Source of the DNA: an uncultured Odoribacter sp.
GTDB taxonomy: Bacteria > Bacteroidota > Bacteroidia > Bacteroidales > Marinifilaceae
Direction of reading: 5' to 3'
Length of the DNA: 64,000 bases
Assembly (NCBI GenBank): GCA_944321165.1
Contig: CALUKE010000004.1
Coordinates: 124,001 to 188,000, forward strand
Below are positions 45,095-53,875 of the stretch, one piece after another. Position 1 is the stretch's first letter; each line of letters begins with the position of its first letter. Made by a program: the position numbers and the translations under genes. The notes under the pieces are model-generated. The model ran no database searches and was not told where the DNA came from. It saw only the letters and a list, made by a program, of their open reading frames with translations.

Positions 45095-46669
45095 TTAATT
45101 TACAAATTCCATCACATAATTTCTTTGCGGGTGCATGTTATCTGGCATACCCGTATGATATTCTAATACTTCAAAAGGAATAGGTAGCGTATAAGCCGGA
45201 TCATTCTTTTCCAATTTATAAATACGCTTTTCCATTTTTTCCGTTGAATTTACATCTTTATAAACATAATAAATCTTCTCAATTTCTTTTGTATAAGGAT
45301 ATTTCTCACATACCGTATAACGTCGCAAATCAAACCAACGATGCCCTTCCAAGCACAACTCTCTTCTCCTTTCTTCCCGAATGTAATTCACCAGATCTTC
45401 ACCGGTCAACGACAATACATGATATGCCTCCAAGTTCCACCGTCTCTCTCTCAGATATTCCAACAACTTTTCAGCGACATCTTCTTTCCCTAAATATGCA
45501 GCCGCTTCAGCCCCATTCAAATAAGCCTCCGCCGTTCGCAAAAGCCAATTATCTGAAATATCTGCTGGCTTAGCCTCATAAGCTAACGAATAGTGGTAAT
45601 AATAATACTCAGGGTCATCCGGTTCCTTGTTCCAAGTTCCAAATTGTCCTTTCGCAACTTTCGTATAACCGATAAAATCACCGCAAGTCCAAAAGAAAAC
45701 ATCTTTTCGAAGGTCCCCAATATCAAAAGTATCATACAACTCCCGTGAAACCTGAAAGCTTTTATACTGATTTACCGTATTACACATAATCGAATTCCCT
45801 CCCATGGAAAAAATGGTTTCTATCGAAGATTTTGACAAGAATCCTCCGGAAAAACCATTCAGATCTACGAGTTCTGCTCGGGCTGCAACCACTTTCTGTG
45901 CATACGCCAAAGCCTGTACCCAATTTTGCATGTAAAGATAAACCCGGCTAAGCAACAAGTGGACCGCCGTACTATCTGCCTGATATATAGTCCCGGCAGA
46001 AGGCACCTTCCCCAAGCAATCTTCCGCCACATGCAAATCCGATAAGATCTGTTCATATACGGAAGCAACCGACTCTCGCTGAAAAATCACATCCTGAATC
46101 TCTCCGGTCAATTTCAAGGGAACTCCCAGATCCGTTTCCGAAGAAAGTTTATTATAAGGCTTACCGTAAAGATTCACCAAGGTAAAATAATAGGCTCCCC
46201 TCAAAAAGTAAGCTTCTCCTTTCACTCGCAAAGCCCCTTGACGTTTTTCTTCACTACCGGTAATATACTCATCTACGACATCAATAACACTATTTACAAT
46301 ATTAACATGATAATACAACTGTGTCCAATCTGCACTTTCATCCGCATAGGAAGTGCCGTCAGCACTCACTCCACAACGATCTTGCCAAGTATAATATCCG
46401 AAAATCGCATCCCTGCGATTATATGCACTTCCTCCCCAAGGACTCGTTTCACATTCGTCTGTCTCATCCTGCATGTAATGAATATACGGATAGTACGTAT
46501 AACCGCCTTCCAATGGACGCGCATAGTTCGCATCCATATACCCTTCACCAAGAAGCAATTCTTCCAAATCTTCATACCCTCTCACATAAACCGTATCCTG
46601 TGAATATTCTTCCAAAAAATCACAGCTACACAAGAAAAACAACACTATATATAATATACTCTGTCTCAT
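45095..46669 (-). CDS. SusD/RagB-family substrate-binding lipoprotein (locus 3)
   Basis: A 524-residue surface lipoprotein with lipobox LCSC (Cys near residue 15). The start CDFLEEYSQDTVYVRGYEDL is SusD-like. The central helices include YFLRGAYYFTLVNLYGKPY and STAVHLLLSRVYLYMQNWVQ. The C-terminus has YIREERRRELCLEGHRWFDL then RRYTVCEKYPYTK, the classic family ending. It is larger than the SusD proteins of loci 1 and 2. It lies 10 bases after the SusC gene and caps that receptor. Confidence 0.95.
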   Translation of the reverse strand: MRQSILYIVLFFLCSCDFLEEYSQDTVYVRGYEDLEELLLGEGYMDANYARPLEGGYTYYPYIHYMQDETDECETSPWGGSAYNRRDAIFGYYTWQDRCGVSADGTSYADESADWTQLYYHVNIVNSVIDVVDEYITGSEEKRQGALRVKGEAYFLRGAYYFTLVNLYGKPYNKLSSETDLGVPLKLTGEIQDVIFQRESVASVYEQILSDLHVAEDCLGKVPSAGTIYQADSTAVHLLLSRVYLYMQNWVQALAYAQKVVAARAELVDLNGFSGGFLSKSSIETIFSMGGNSIMCNTVNQYKSFQVSRELYDTFDIGDLRKDVFFWTCGDFIGYTKVAKGQFGTWNKEPDDPEYYYYHYSLAYEAKPADISDNWLLRTAEAYLNGAEAAAYLGKEDVAEKLLEYLRERRWNLEAYHVLSLTGEDLVNYIREERRRELCLEGHRWFDLRRYTVCEKYPYTKEIEKIYYVYKDVNSTEKMEKRIYKLEKNDPAYTLPIPFEVLEYHTGMPDNMHPQRNYVMEFVN

Positions 46670-46679
46670 AACATCAATT

Positions 46680-49600
46680 TTAGAACGTAAGATTTAATCC
46701 GAATGAAATCGTCGGACGATCGGACAACTGTATCTGGGAAAATACACTTTGGGTCGGAGTCTGCCCTTTCAATTCTTTCGAACAGATCGTAAATAAATTA
46801 GTCGCGGACAAGGTCGCTTCCAGACGAGCATTGGGGGAAAGATTCTTGAGACACTTCTCTGGGAAAACATATGAAAATGAAACACTGCTGCATTTCAAAT
46901 AATTCGCACTGACAACTCGGGCATCACAATAATCATACATATCCCAATAATTGTTAGCCAAAGCGACACCCTTGTAATCTGCACTTACCGACCAATGTGG
47001 ACTATTATATACATAATAATCCGGATCCGAAACTCCTAGAATCGCCGGGATGATCGTCTTTTTCTCGTCGCCAGGCACCTTCCAGCGATTCAACAGATCC
47101 CGACTGGCATTATATTCGGAATAAATGGCCCGAGTCCCGGAAATATCCGTCAACAAGCGCGATAACCGCAACTTTGCACCTAAGCTATAGGCCAACACAA
47201 TATTTGCACGGAAACGCTTATAGGAAATATTGTGATACAAATTACCGGATATCGAAGGATCACGTTTCCCCATTGGTTTTAATACCGTCGTATAAGCATC
47301 GTATTTATCCATATTTTTCAACAGATCGATGCGATCCGACCAATCATCGAATAACGGACCTCCGTTTAAAGGATGCAAACCGACAAAACGATAAGAATAA
47401 AACGTACTCACCGCCTGATTCTTGACCAAAGCCGTTCCATTCAAGAAATCGCTCAATTCATGCACTTCCGCATCCGGTCTTGTATTCAGTCTGTTTTTCG
47501 TTTTTGAAATCATCGTAGAAAACGACCATTTGAAATCACCGACCTTAACAGGGACCAGATTTAATGAAAAATTATAACCACTATTCAGAATTTCTCCCGA
47601 ATTAATCACATAAGAATTCAAGCCGTTCACATTGGAAATCGGCTTATTCATAAAAGCATCCTTGGTCAATTTAGAATAATAATCACCGCTCAATTGTATC
47701 CGATTATCCAAAATGGACAATTCAAAACCAACATTAAAGGAACTCGTTTTTTCCCATCTCAAATCCGGATTAGGATAAGCAGCCACAGAAGAAGTAAATT
47801 TTCCGTAATAGGTATCCCGCGGATTATTTTGCAACAGCAATACGGGACTCTGCCCGTCCAGCATATTTCCCTGATATCCATAAGACAATTTAAGAGATAA
47901 AAAATTCAACCACTCTGCTGACAACGATTCTAATTCCGAAACATTGAAGGCTCCCGAGACAGACCACACCGGCAATAATTTTTCATTGCTCCGGCTGCCG
48001 AATTTATTCGAACCATCATAACGCGTATTGGCATTGATACTGAACAAGGACTTGTAACTATACGTCAAAGTTATGTAAGCACCGATCAAATTAGTCAAAT
48101 TATCAGAAATTTCAGGTAAATTCCCCATCACCCACGTCGTATAGTTCGGATACTCGGAAGACGTCACATTGGCAAAATTCTTCCCCCGATCTGCATAATA
48201 CCCTCGATCCACATATTTATATCCCTCATAACGGGACGATGACATCTCGTAACCCAAAGTTCCATTCAGATTATGCTGTTCATTCACACCGAAATATTTG
48301 TTGAGATTCAACTGACCCCGCAGCGTATAGGTCGTATTGCGCGTATTTTGTGTCGTCAATTCACCCCCATACGGCCATTCACTATCGGCAGGAGGTGTTT
48401 CATCATACTCTGACTTCCGGATGCAGGAAGCATGGTAAGTATTTTCTCCCCAATAGCTCTCTATGGTTGCATTCGATACGGAATAATTGAACAACACATT
48501 CAGATTCAAATAATCCGTAAATTTAAAATTCAATTGAGGAGTCAAGCTAAAACCGTTATTATCCTGAGCAGAATAACTGTTCTCCTTTTCATTCAAGATA
48601 TTGTAATTATAAAGATATGAAGAGTTATATTTCTTCTTGTAAGAACTCAGTTCACCTTCTTCATCAAAAGGAGAAATCACCCGACTCGTTCTGTATGCGT
48701 AATCAATAGAACCGATCTCACTTTGCTCATAATTTCGGCTACTGATATTACCGTTAAAATCCATCGACATGGCAAGCCAATCACATAGATCAGCATCCAG
48801 ACTCAAATTCCCCGTGTAACGGGAAATTCCCTGACCTTTTATCACATCGTTATCTTTAGAATAACCGACAGAAGAATAATAACGCAAATTTTCGCTACCA
48901 CCAGAAATACTCAAGGTATGATTATGCGAAAACACATCTTGAGTCAAAATATCAAACCAGTCCGTATTGTTTTCTTCCAGTTTCTTTACTTCTGCCGCAA
49001 ATTCATCGTCATCTATGTTCTTGGCATATAGCTGCTGCAATAGATATTCATATCCCACAATATTCATATTAGAAGGATATACATAAGACGCGGCAGCCAA
49101 TTCCCGCGACAAATCAATCCGCTCTTTCGAATTCATCACATTTATTTTCCGGTCGGAATAACGGGGACGTCTTTTGTAAGTAGCCGTCACATTGTAACGA
49201 ATCAAGGGCTTCCCGACATGTCCTTTCTTGGTAGTAATCACAATCACTCCATTCGCCGCTCTTGTTCCATACAAGGTCGTCGCGGCAGCATCTTTCAATA
49301 CATCAATCCGCTCGATATCCTGTGAATTCAAACCGGCAATCGCATTCCCGATACGATTTACATAATCCGGATCATTCAGGACTTCCGAATCCAAGGGGAC
49401 CGGATCATTGACAACCACACCATCCACCACCCACAAGGGTTCCCGGTTGCCGATCAACGTAGAAGTACCCCGAATCCGCAAACGAGGGACCACCCCTACT
49501 TCACCGGAATTTACCGTCAGCATCAAATCCGGGATACGCCCCTCCAACATCTGATCCAATGAGGTAGCCGATGGCACCATAATATCATCCATCTTAACCG

Positions 49601-50231
49601 ATGTAATGGCACTCGTCAACTTCTTCCGATCGATCACCTGGTAACCGGTCACTACCACCTCATCCATTTCCATCACATCCACCTCCAAGACAACGGTAAG
49701 ATCTGTCGAATGTTCATTGACAGTCACCTCCTTCGTCTGATATCCCACAAAAGAAAAAACCAAGGCCAAATCCCCCTGCCGAGGCAACAAAGCTGTAAAT
49801 TTTCCATCCACATCGGCAACAAAACCCATCATAGTTCCTTTTACCCGGATCGTTACACCGGGAAGAGGCTGTCCGTTTTTATCTTTCACAACCCCCGAAA
49901 CAGTTATTTTTTCCAACTCTTCCGTTTTTTCTTTCTCTGAAAGCACAATTGTCTCTCCCGTAGCAGTATATTTCAGATTTGTCCCCTTCAACGCCTCATC
50001 CAATACTTGCTCCACAGTCGAATCCTGCATTTTCAGAGTAATCCCTTTTATAGGCCTGACCAAATCTGTTTTAAAGAATACTTTATACCCCTTTTCTTGG
50101 AGTATATCCAATAACTGCTCCAGGGTCGCATTCTGAACACTAACTTCCATTTTTTTCAATTGTCCCAGCACAATCGGGGCCGTAGACAAAAAAAGCAAAC
50201 AGAACAAAATTGCTTTTCTCAATTTTTTCAT
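46680..50231 (-). CDS. SusC/RagA-family TonB-dependent receptor with STN domain (locus 3)
   Basis: An 1183-residue receptor taking ATG 50231 (MKKLRKAILFCLLFLSTAP) rather than 50261; the longer start only adds ten residues before the signal peptide. The STN domain covers about residues 25-100 (EQLLDILQEKGYKVFFKTDL). The carboxypeptidase-like domain has GVVKDKNGQPLPGVTIRVKG. The plug carries EVVVTGYQVIDRKKLTSAI, LRIRGTSTLIGN and TTLYGTRAANGVIVITTKKG. The barrel is large, with a terminal strand ending in FGLNLTF. It is preceded by FecR and sigma genes and followed by SusD 10 bases later. The substrate is unknown. Confidence 0.95.
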   Translation of the reverse strand: MKKLRKAILFCLLFLSTAPIVLGQLKKMEVSVQNATLEQLLDILQEKGYKVFFKTDLVRPIKGITLKMQDSTVEQVLDEALKGTNLKYTATGETIVLSEKEKTEELEKITVSGVVKDKNGQPLPGVTIRVKGTMMGFVADVDGKFTALLPRQGDLALVFSFVGYQTKEVTVNEHSTDLTVVLEVDVMEMDEVVVTGYQVIDRKKLTSAITSVKMDDIMVPSATSLDQMLEGRIPDLMLTVNSGEVGVVPRLRIRGTSTLIGNREPLWVVDGVVVNDPVPLDSEVLNDPDYVNRIGNAIAGLNSQDIERIDVLKDAAATTLYGTRAANGVIVITTKKGHVGKPLIRYNVTATYKRRPRYSDRKINVMNSKERIDLSRELAAASYVYPSNMNIVGYEYLLQQLYAKNIDDDEFAAEVKKLEENNTDWFDILTQDVFSHNHTLSISGGSENLRYYSSVGYSKDNDVIKGQGISRYTGNLSLDADLCDWLAMSMDFNGNISSRNYEQSEIGSIDYAYRTSRVISPFDEEGELSSYKKKYNSSYLYNYNILNEKENSYSAQDNNGFSLTPQLNFKFTDYLNLNVLFNYSVSNATIESYWGENTYHASCIRKSEYDETPPADSEWPYGGELTTQNTRNTTYTLRGQLNLNKYFGVNEQHNLNGTLGYEMSSSRYEGYKYVDRGYYADRGKNFANVTSSEYPNYTTWVMGNLPEISDNLTNLIGAYITLTYSYKSLFSINANTRYDGSNKFGSRSNEKLLPVWSVSGAFNVSELESLSAEWLNFLSLKLSYGYQGNMLDGQSPVLLLQNNPRDTYYGKFTSSVAAYPNPDLRWEKTSSFNVGFELSILDNRIQLSGDYYSKLTKDAFMNKPISNVNGLNSYVINSGEILNSGYNFSLNLVPVKVGDFKWSFSTMISKTKNRLNTRPDAEVHELSDFLNGTALVKNQAVSTFYSYRFVGLHPLNGGPLFDDWSDRIDLLKNMDKYDAYTTVLKPMGKRDPSISGNLYHNISYKRFRANIVLAYSLGAKLRLSRLLTDISGTRAIYSEYNASRDLLNRWKVPGDEKKTIIPAILGVSDPDYYVYNSPHWSVSADYKGVALANNYWDMYDYCDARVVSANYLKCSSVSFSYVFPEKCLKNLSPNARLEATLSATNLFTICSKELKGQTPTQSVFSQIQLSDRPTISFGLNLTF

Positions 50232-50273
50232 AACTTTGTTTAGATTAAATTTAACTGACAAACGGTTAATTCC

Positions 50274-50312
50274 AAGAAGTTAGGAGAACTTCCACACTCT
50301 TCCTAACTTCTT
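50274..50312. other. Strong hairpin in the FecR-SusC gap of locus 3
   Basis: Perfect 12-bp inverted repeat AAGAAGTTAGGA (50274-50285) and TCCTAACTTCTT (50301-50312). On the plus strand a T-run follows, as in an intrinsic terminator, but the locus is transcribed on the minus strand, where the stem is preceded by A residues and not followed by T. It may act as an attenuator or mRNA-processing/stability element, or stop antisense transcription. Confidence 0.6.
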
Positions 50313-50314
50313 TT

Positions 50315-51478
50315 TTATTTGGGAATTACCTCTATTTTTTTATCTGGTTTCATGACAAACTCTATTTCTCCGGTTAAACGTAATATGTCTAAAATATGCG
50401 CAATCGTCACTTCTCGCGGAATAGTCCCTGAATAACGATAATCAGCCAGCTCCCCGGGAACAGAGAATTCCACATCATACCAACGCTCAATCTGAGTCAA
50501 CACTGCGTTCAAAGGAAGATCTTTGAAAACGAATAAATGATTTTTCCAGGCCAACACCTCTCGTTCATCAAATTTCTGAATCACCGATTGTTCATTGGTC
50601 ATATCCATACGCCATTCCAGAGAAGGGGACAAAGCTGCCAACATGACACTGTCTTTTTTCCGAACAATATTAACCTTTCCGGTCACCAAAGAGACACGTT
50701 GTTCCTGTTCATCCGGATAGGCTTTCACATTGAAAGAAGTTCCCAATACTTTCACCGCGATTCCATCCATCCAAACAAAAAATGGATGAGCCTCGTCCTT
50801 TGCCACTTCAAAATAGGCCTCCCCCTTCAAATAAACATGACGTTTTTCTCCATGAAATACATCCGGATAAATCAATTCCGACTGGGCATTCAGCCAGACC
50901 TTCGTTCCATCCGACAAAGCCAACGCATACATGGCCCCTTTCGTCGTAAATAAACGCAGCCAATGCTCTTCGCCCTCCAGGGAATCACGTTTCTGCACTG
51001 GAACATCTTCATTTAACAATTGAATCTCCTTAAAGACAGAAGAGTCCATACTTAATTCCTGCCACTGATTCTCATCCAATTCCAAATAAACCTTTCCAAT
51101 TGCCTCTTCCTGCAAGGCAAATAAAACAGACGATTCTTCTCCCGCAACATCATCCATCTGGAAATAACGGTAAACACCTCCGATCATCAGCAGCAAAACA
51201 ATGGCACAGGCACACCGGACAAACCACATACGACGATTTCGTAAACGAGCAGACAACACATGCCACGCCCGATCCGCATTGTAATGCCGAGCCAAACGAT
51301 GCTCATCCAGCAAAACACTTACCGGAATCAGTTCTTTAAATTCATTCATTTTTTCAGGACAGGTTACCAATATCTCCTGTAATCGGAGCAATTCTTCTTC
51401 CGTTATTTTCTGTCCCCAAAAACAAACTAACAAATGTTCGTATTCCGCATCTATATCTTTCCGATTTTTCCGTTTCAT
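50315..51478 (-). CDS. FecR-family anti-sigma factor (locus 3)
   Basis: A 387-residue anti-sigma factor. The cytoplasmic N-terminus (about 1-85) contains ITEEELLRLQEILVTCPEKM. The transmembrane helix is near residues 85-103 (CACAIVLLLMIGGVYRYF). The periplasmic part shows FTTKGAMYALALSDGTKVWL, VYLKGEAYFEVAKD and KVLGTSFNVKAYP. The C-terminal DUF4974-like region has LNAVLTQIERWYDVEFSV and ends in a STN-like fold, IAHILDILRLTGEIEFVM. The FTTKGAMY block replaces the more common PRGGEY seen in loci 1 and 2. Confidence 0.93.
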   Translation of the reverse strand: MKRKNRKDIDAEYEHLLVCFWGQKITEEELLRLQEILVTCPEKMNEFKELIPVSVLLDEHRLARHYNADRAWHVLSARLRNRRMWFVRCACAIVLLLMIGGVYRYFQMDDVAGEESSVLFALQEEAIGKVYLELDENQWQELSMDSSVFKEIQLLNEDVPVQKRDSLEGEEHWLRLFTTKGAMYALALSDGTKVWLNAQSELIYPDVFHGEKRHVYLKGEAYFEVAKDEAHPFFVWMDGIAVKVLGTSFNVKAYPDEQEQRVSLVTGKVNIVRKKDSVMLAALSPSLEWRMDMTNEQSVIQKFDEREVLAWKNHLFVFKDLPLNAVLTQIERWYDVEFSVPGELADYRYSGTIPREVTIAHILDILRLTGEIEFVMKPDKKIEVIPK

Positions 51479-51570
51479 TACTTTACGTTCTTATCTGCAT
51501 GCATCCATACACACAGCAAGAAGCATAAATACTCATTCCAAAAACGTTAAAATATATTAAATACCACAAA

Positions 51571-52134
51571 TTAATTCTCCGTCTTTACACAGGAATCCAT
51601 CAAAAACAATAACAACAAACGATCAGAAGAAGAGGTAAGTCGTTCACGCAAATATTTCATTGCTCGGTAGATTTGATTTTCTACCGTACGGACAGATATT
51701 TTCAACTGTTCTGCTATTTCCTGAACCGTTTTTCCATAAAAACGATTTAATAAAAAAATATCATGCATCTGTTTCGGCATCAAAGAAATCAACTCCTCCA
51801 AATGCTGCAACAAAAATTCATGATCCTCTGTACGATTTTCTCCTCCCAGATCGATTTGTTCCCGAAACAAAAAATCATAAAAACAAAAACGTACACGTTC
51901 ATTGCGGATATAATTAAAAGCAGCATTACGTACACTGCGAAAAAGATAAGCAGACAGATCATATGTCCAATCTATTTTACGACGATTTTCCCAAAGACGC
52001 ACAAAAACTTGCTGTACAATCTCTTCCGCCTCATCCTCTTGATGAGTGATTCTTGCCGCATAGATGCACAAACGGGCATATGAGTCTCTAAACAATTTTT
52101 CATATACCTGCCTATAATATGCGTTATCGCCCAT
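51571..52134 (-). CDS. ECF-type RNA polymerase sigma factor (locus 3)
   Basis: A 187-residue ECF sigma factor. Region 2 has LFRDSYARLCIYAARITH and EAEEIVQQVFVRLWENRRKI. Region 4 has LMPKQMHDIFLLNRFYG then KTVQEIAEQLKISVRTVENQ. The ATG at 52134 is favoured; a longer frame in another phase to 52235 is a shadow. FecR begins 92 bases downstream on the same strand. The gene is divergent from the alpha/beta hydrolase, with about 200 bases between the two starts. Confidence 0.92.
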   Translation of the reverse strand: MGDNAYYRQVYEKLFRDSYARLCIYAARITHQEDEAEEIVQQVFVRLWENRRKIDWTYDLSAYLFRSVRNAAFNYIRNERVRFCFYDFLFREQIDLGGENRTEDHEFLLQHLEELISLMPKQMHDIFLLNRFYGKTVQEIAEQLKISVRTVENQIYRAMKYLRERLTSSSDRLLLLFLMDSCVKTEN

Positions 52135-52176
52135 ACTCTTTTATATCGTTTCGCTAATATTCGGACAAAATTTAAA

Positions 52177-52184
52177 CAAAAATA
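52177..52184 (-). promoter_or_regulatory. Candidate -7 element for locus 3 sigma gene
   Basis: The plus strand reads CAAAAATA, so the minus strand reads TATTTTTG, matching TAnnTTTG. Transcription would begin near 52170, about 36 bases before the ATG. A -33 TTTG at the expected spacing is not clear. Confidence 0.4.
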
Positions 52185-52340
52185 TACATTTCTCATAAAA
52201 TTCATATCTTTCAAAAAAATAAATGAACATCTCATTTAAATACAAAATACACTTTTTCTCATCCACTGGCATTTTCCAAGAAGTCTTCGAAAATCCCCCC
52301 CTTTTTGCCTGGTTAGGTGTTTTCAGTAAAAAACACCATC

Positions 52341-53681
52341 ATGAAACAGATTCTACTATTCTTTGTCTTATTACTGAGTTCAACGGTTCTTTACGCACAA
52401 GATATCACAGGCTTCTGGTACGGTTATCCGGATATGAAAACCCATCGTTTACGGATGAACATCGAAATAAAATCAAGCGATTCGCATTACACAGCTACGC
52501 TTAAGATGCCGGATATTTCAGAAAGAATCGTTACGACATCCGACATCAGTTTTAAAGACAGCCTGTTGAGCATCCGATTCTCAGAAATCCGCCTCTATTG
52601 TCAAGGCAGATATCAAAATGAAGAAATCGTGGGGACCATTACTCAAGGCGAATATACATTCGAATTAAAACTGACCAGACAACCGGTCGTGTTCAAGCGT
52701 CCCCAAACACCTCAGCCTCCGTTCCCGTACACAAGCGAAGAAATTCAGGTCCGTAATGAGGCCGCCAATATCACTTTGGCGGGTACCCTCACCCTGCCAA
52801 AGCAAAGCGGAAAATGCAAAGCAGTTCTGTTATTATCCGGTAGCGGTCCCCAAGATCGAGACAACACTTTTTTCGAACACAAAACCTTTTTAGTCATTGC
52901 AGACTATTTTGCCCGCCAGGGAATTGCCACTTTACGCATGGACGATCGGGGAACCGGAAGTTCTGAAGGCAATTTCGAAACGTCCGGATTGCCCGACTTT
53001 ACGACCGATGCACAAGCTGCCTTACACTATCTCAAACAACGTCCGGAAATCGACACCAATTACATTGGTGTCATCGGACATAGCGAAGGTGCCTTTTCGG
53101 CCTTCAGCCTGGCAGCCCAACAGGAAACGGCGTTCATCATCACCATGGCCGGTGGCGGTGTCAACGGCAAAGAACTATTGCTCATGCAACGGGCAGCCCT
53201 TCTGAGAGAATCCGGAGCCCAGGAAGCACTGATCACCCAATATAATCACTACATGCGACAAGCCCAGGAAATTGTATTGCAAACAGGCAATCCAAGCGCC
53301 TGCGAAAAAAGACTGGCAGAGCTCTTCAACGGAACCCCATTAGCGGGTCAGGCTGCCGTTACGACCCGACAGCTCTACAACCCGAACAAAATAGAACTGC
53401 TGAAATACGATCCGGAAGATGATTTTGCCCGCATCAACTGCCCCGTATTAGCTTTAAACGGCACAAAAGACTGTCAGGTCCCTATCGAAAATTTAACTTA
53501 CATACAGCAAGGAATCACGGCCAACGGCAACAAACAGGTCACCATCATTTCCTATCCGGACCTGAATCACATGTTTCAAACAGCTCAAAAAGGATTGCCG
53601 GTTGAATATGCCGACATCGAAGAAACCATTTATCCCCAGGTTTTGAAAGATATGACCACCTGGATCAAAGCCTTAAAATAA
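52341..53681 (+). CDS. Exported alpha/beta hydrolase
   Basis: A 446-residue secreted hydrolase. The start at 52341 gives the signal MKQILLFFVLLLSSTVLYAQ; an ATG at 52317 would add eight residues. About residues 22-115 form a beta-rich N-terminal domain. The hydrolase domain follows: LLSGSGPQDRDNTFFEHKTF with oxyanion-type residues, LRMDDRGTGSSEGNF, the nucleophile elbow GVIGHSEGAFSAF (Ser in GHSEG), a candidate catalytic Asp near LALNGTKDCQVP and His in DLNHMFQ. It resembles Bacteroidetes esterase/peptidase-like hydrolases of unknown substrate. It is monocistronic and divergent from locus 3. Confidence 0.9.
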   Translation: MKQILLFFVLLLSSTVLYAQDITGFWYGYPDMKTHRLRMNIEIKSSDSHYTATLKMPDISERIVTTSDISFKDSLLSIRFSEIRLYCQGRYQNEEIVGTITQGEYTFELKLTRQPVVFKRPQTPQPPFPYTSEEIQVRNEAANITLAGTLTLPKQSGKCKAVLLLSGSGPQDRDNTFFEHKTFLVIADYFARQGIATLRMDDRGTGSSEGNFETSGLPDFTTDAQAALHYLKQRPEIDTNYIGVIGHSEGAFSAFSLAAQQETAFIITMAGGGVNGKELLLMQRAALLRESGAQEALITQYNHYMRQAQEIVLQTGNPSACEKRLAELFNGTPLAGQAAVTTRQLYNPNKIELLKYDPEDDFARINCPVLALNGTKDCQVPIENLTYIQQGITANGNKQVTIISYPDLNHMFQTAQKGLPVEYADIEETIYPQVLKDMTTWIKALK

Positions 53682-53760
53682 ACCATTCGAACAAAGGAAA
53701 ACCAAGGAAGCACCAAAACAATATTTTTAATCCAAGATAAATCACGGGACTCTCAAATTG

Positions 53761-53776
53761 TGGCACAGGATTTGCC
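53761..53776 (+). promoter_or_regulatory. Sigma-54-like -24/-12 element upstream of lon
   Basis: TGGCACAGGATTTGCC matches TGGCACRNNNNTTGCW at every specified base but the last, with the required 10 bases between GG and GC. Transcription would start near 53787. Whether RpoN is used here is untested, and such matches can occur by chance. Confidence 0.4.
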
Positions 53777-53811
53777 CTATCAGGGAATAATCAGATTTTT
53801 ACACCAAACAT

Positions 53812-53824
53812 TGACAAAATGTCA
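53812..53824. promoter_or_regulatory. Inverted repeat TGACA-N3-TGTCA upstream of lon
   Basis: A perfect 5-bp-arm palindrome, TGACAAAATGTCA, ends 51 bases before the lon ATG. It could be an operator for a dimeric regulator. It is the only such symmetric element I noticed in this gap. Confidence 0.4.
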
Positions 53825-53875
53825 GTCGTTATAAGGATAAAAATTCACAAACATTAAACAAGAGAGGACGATTCA

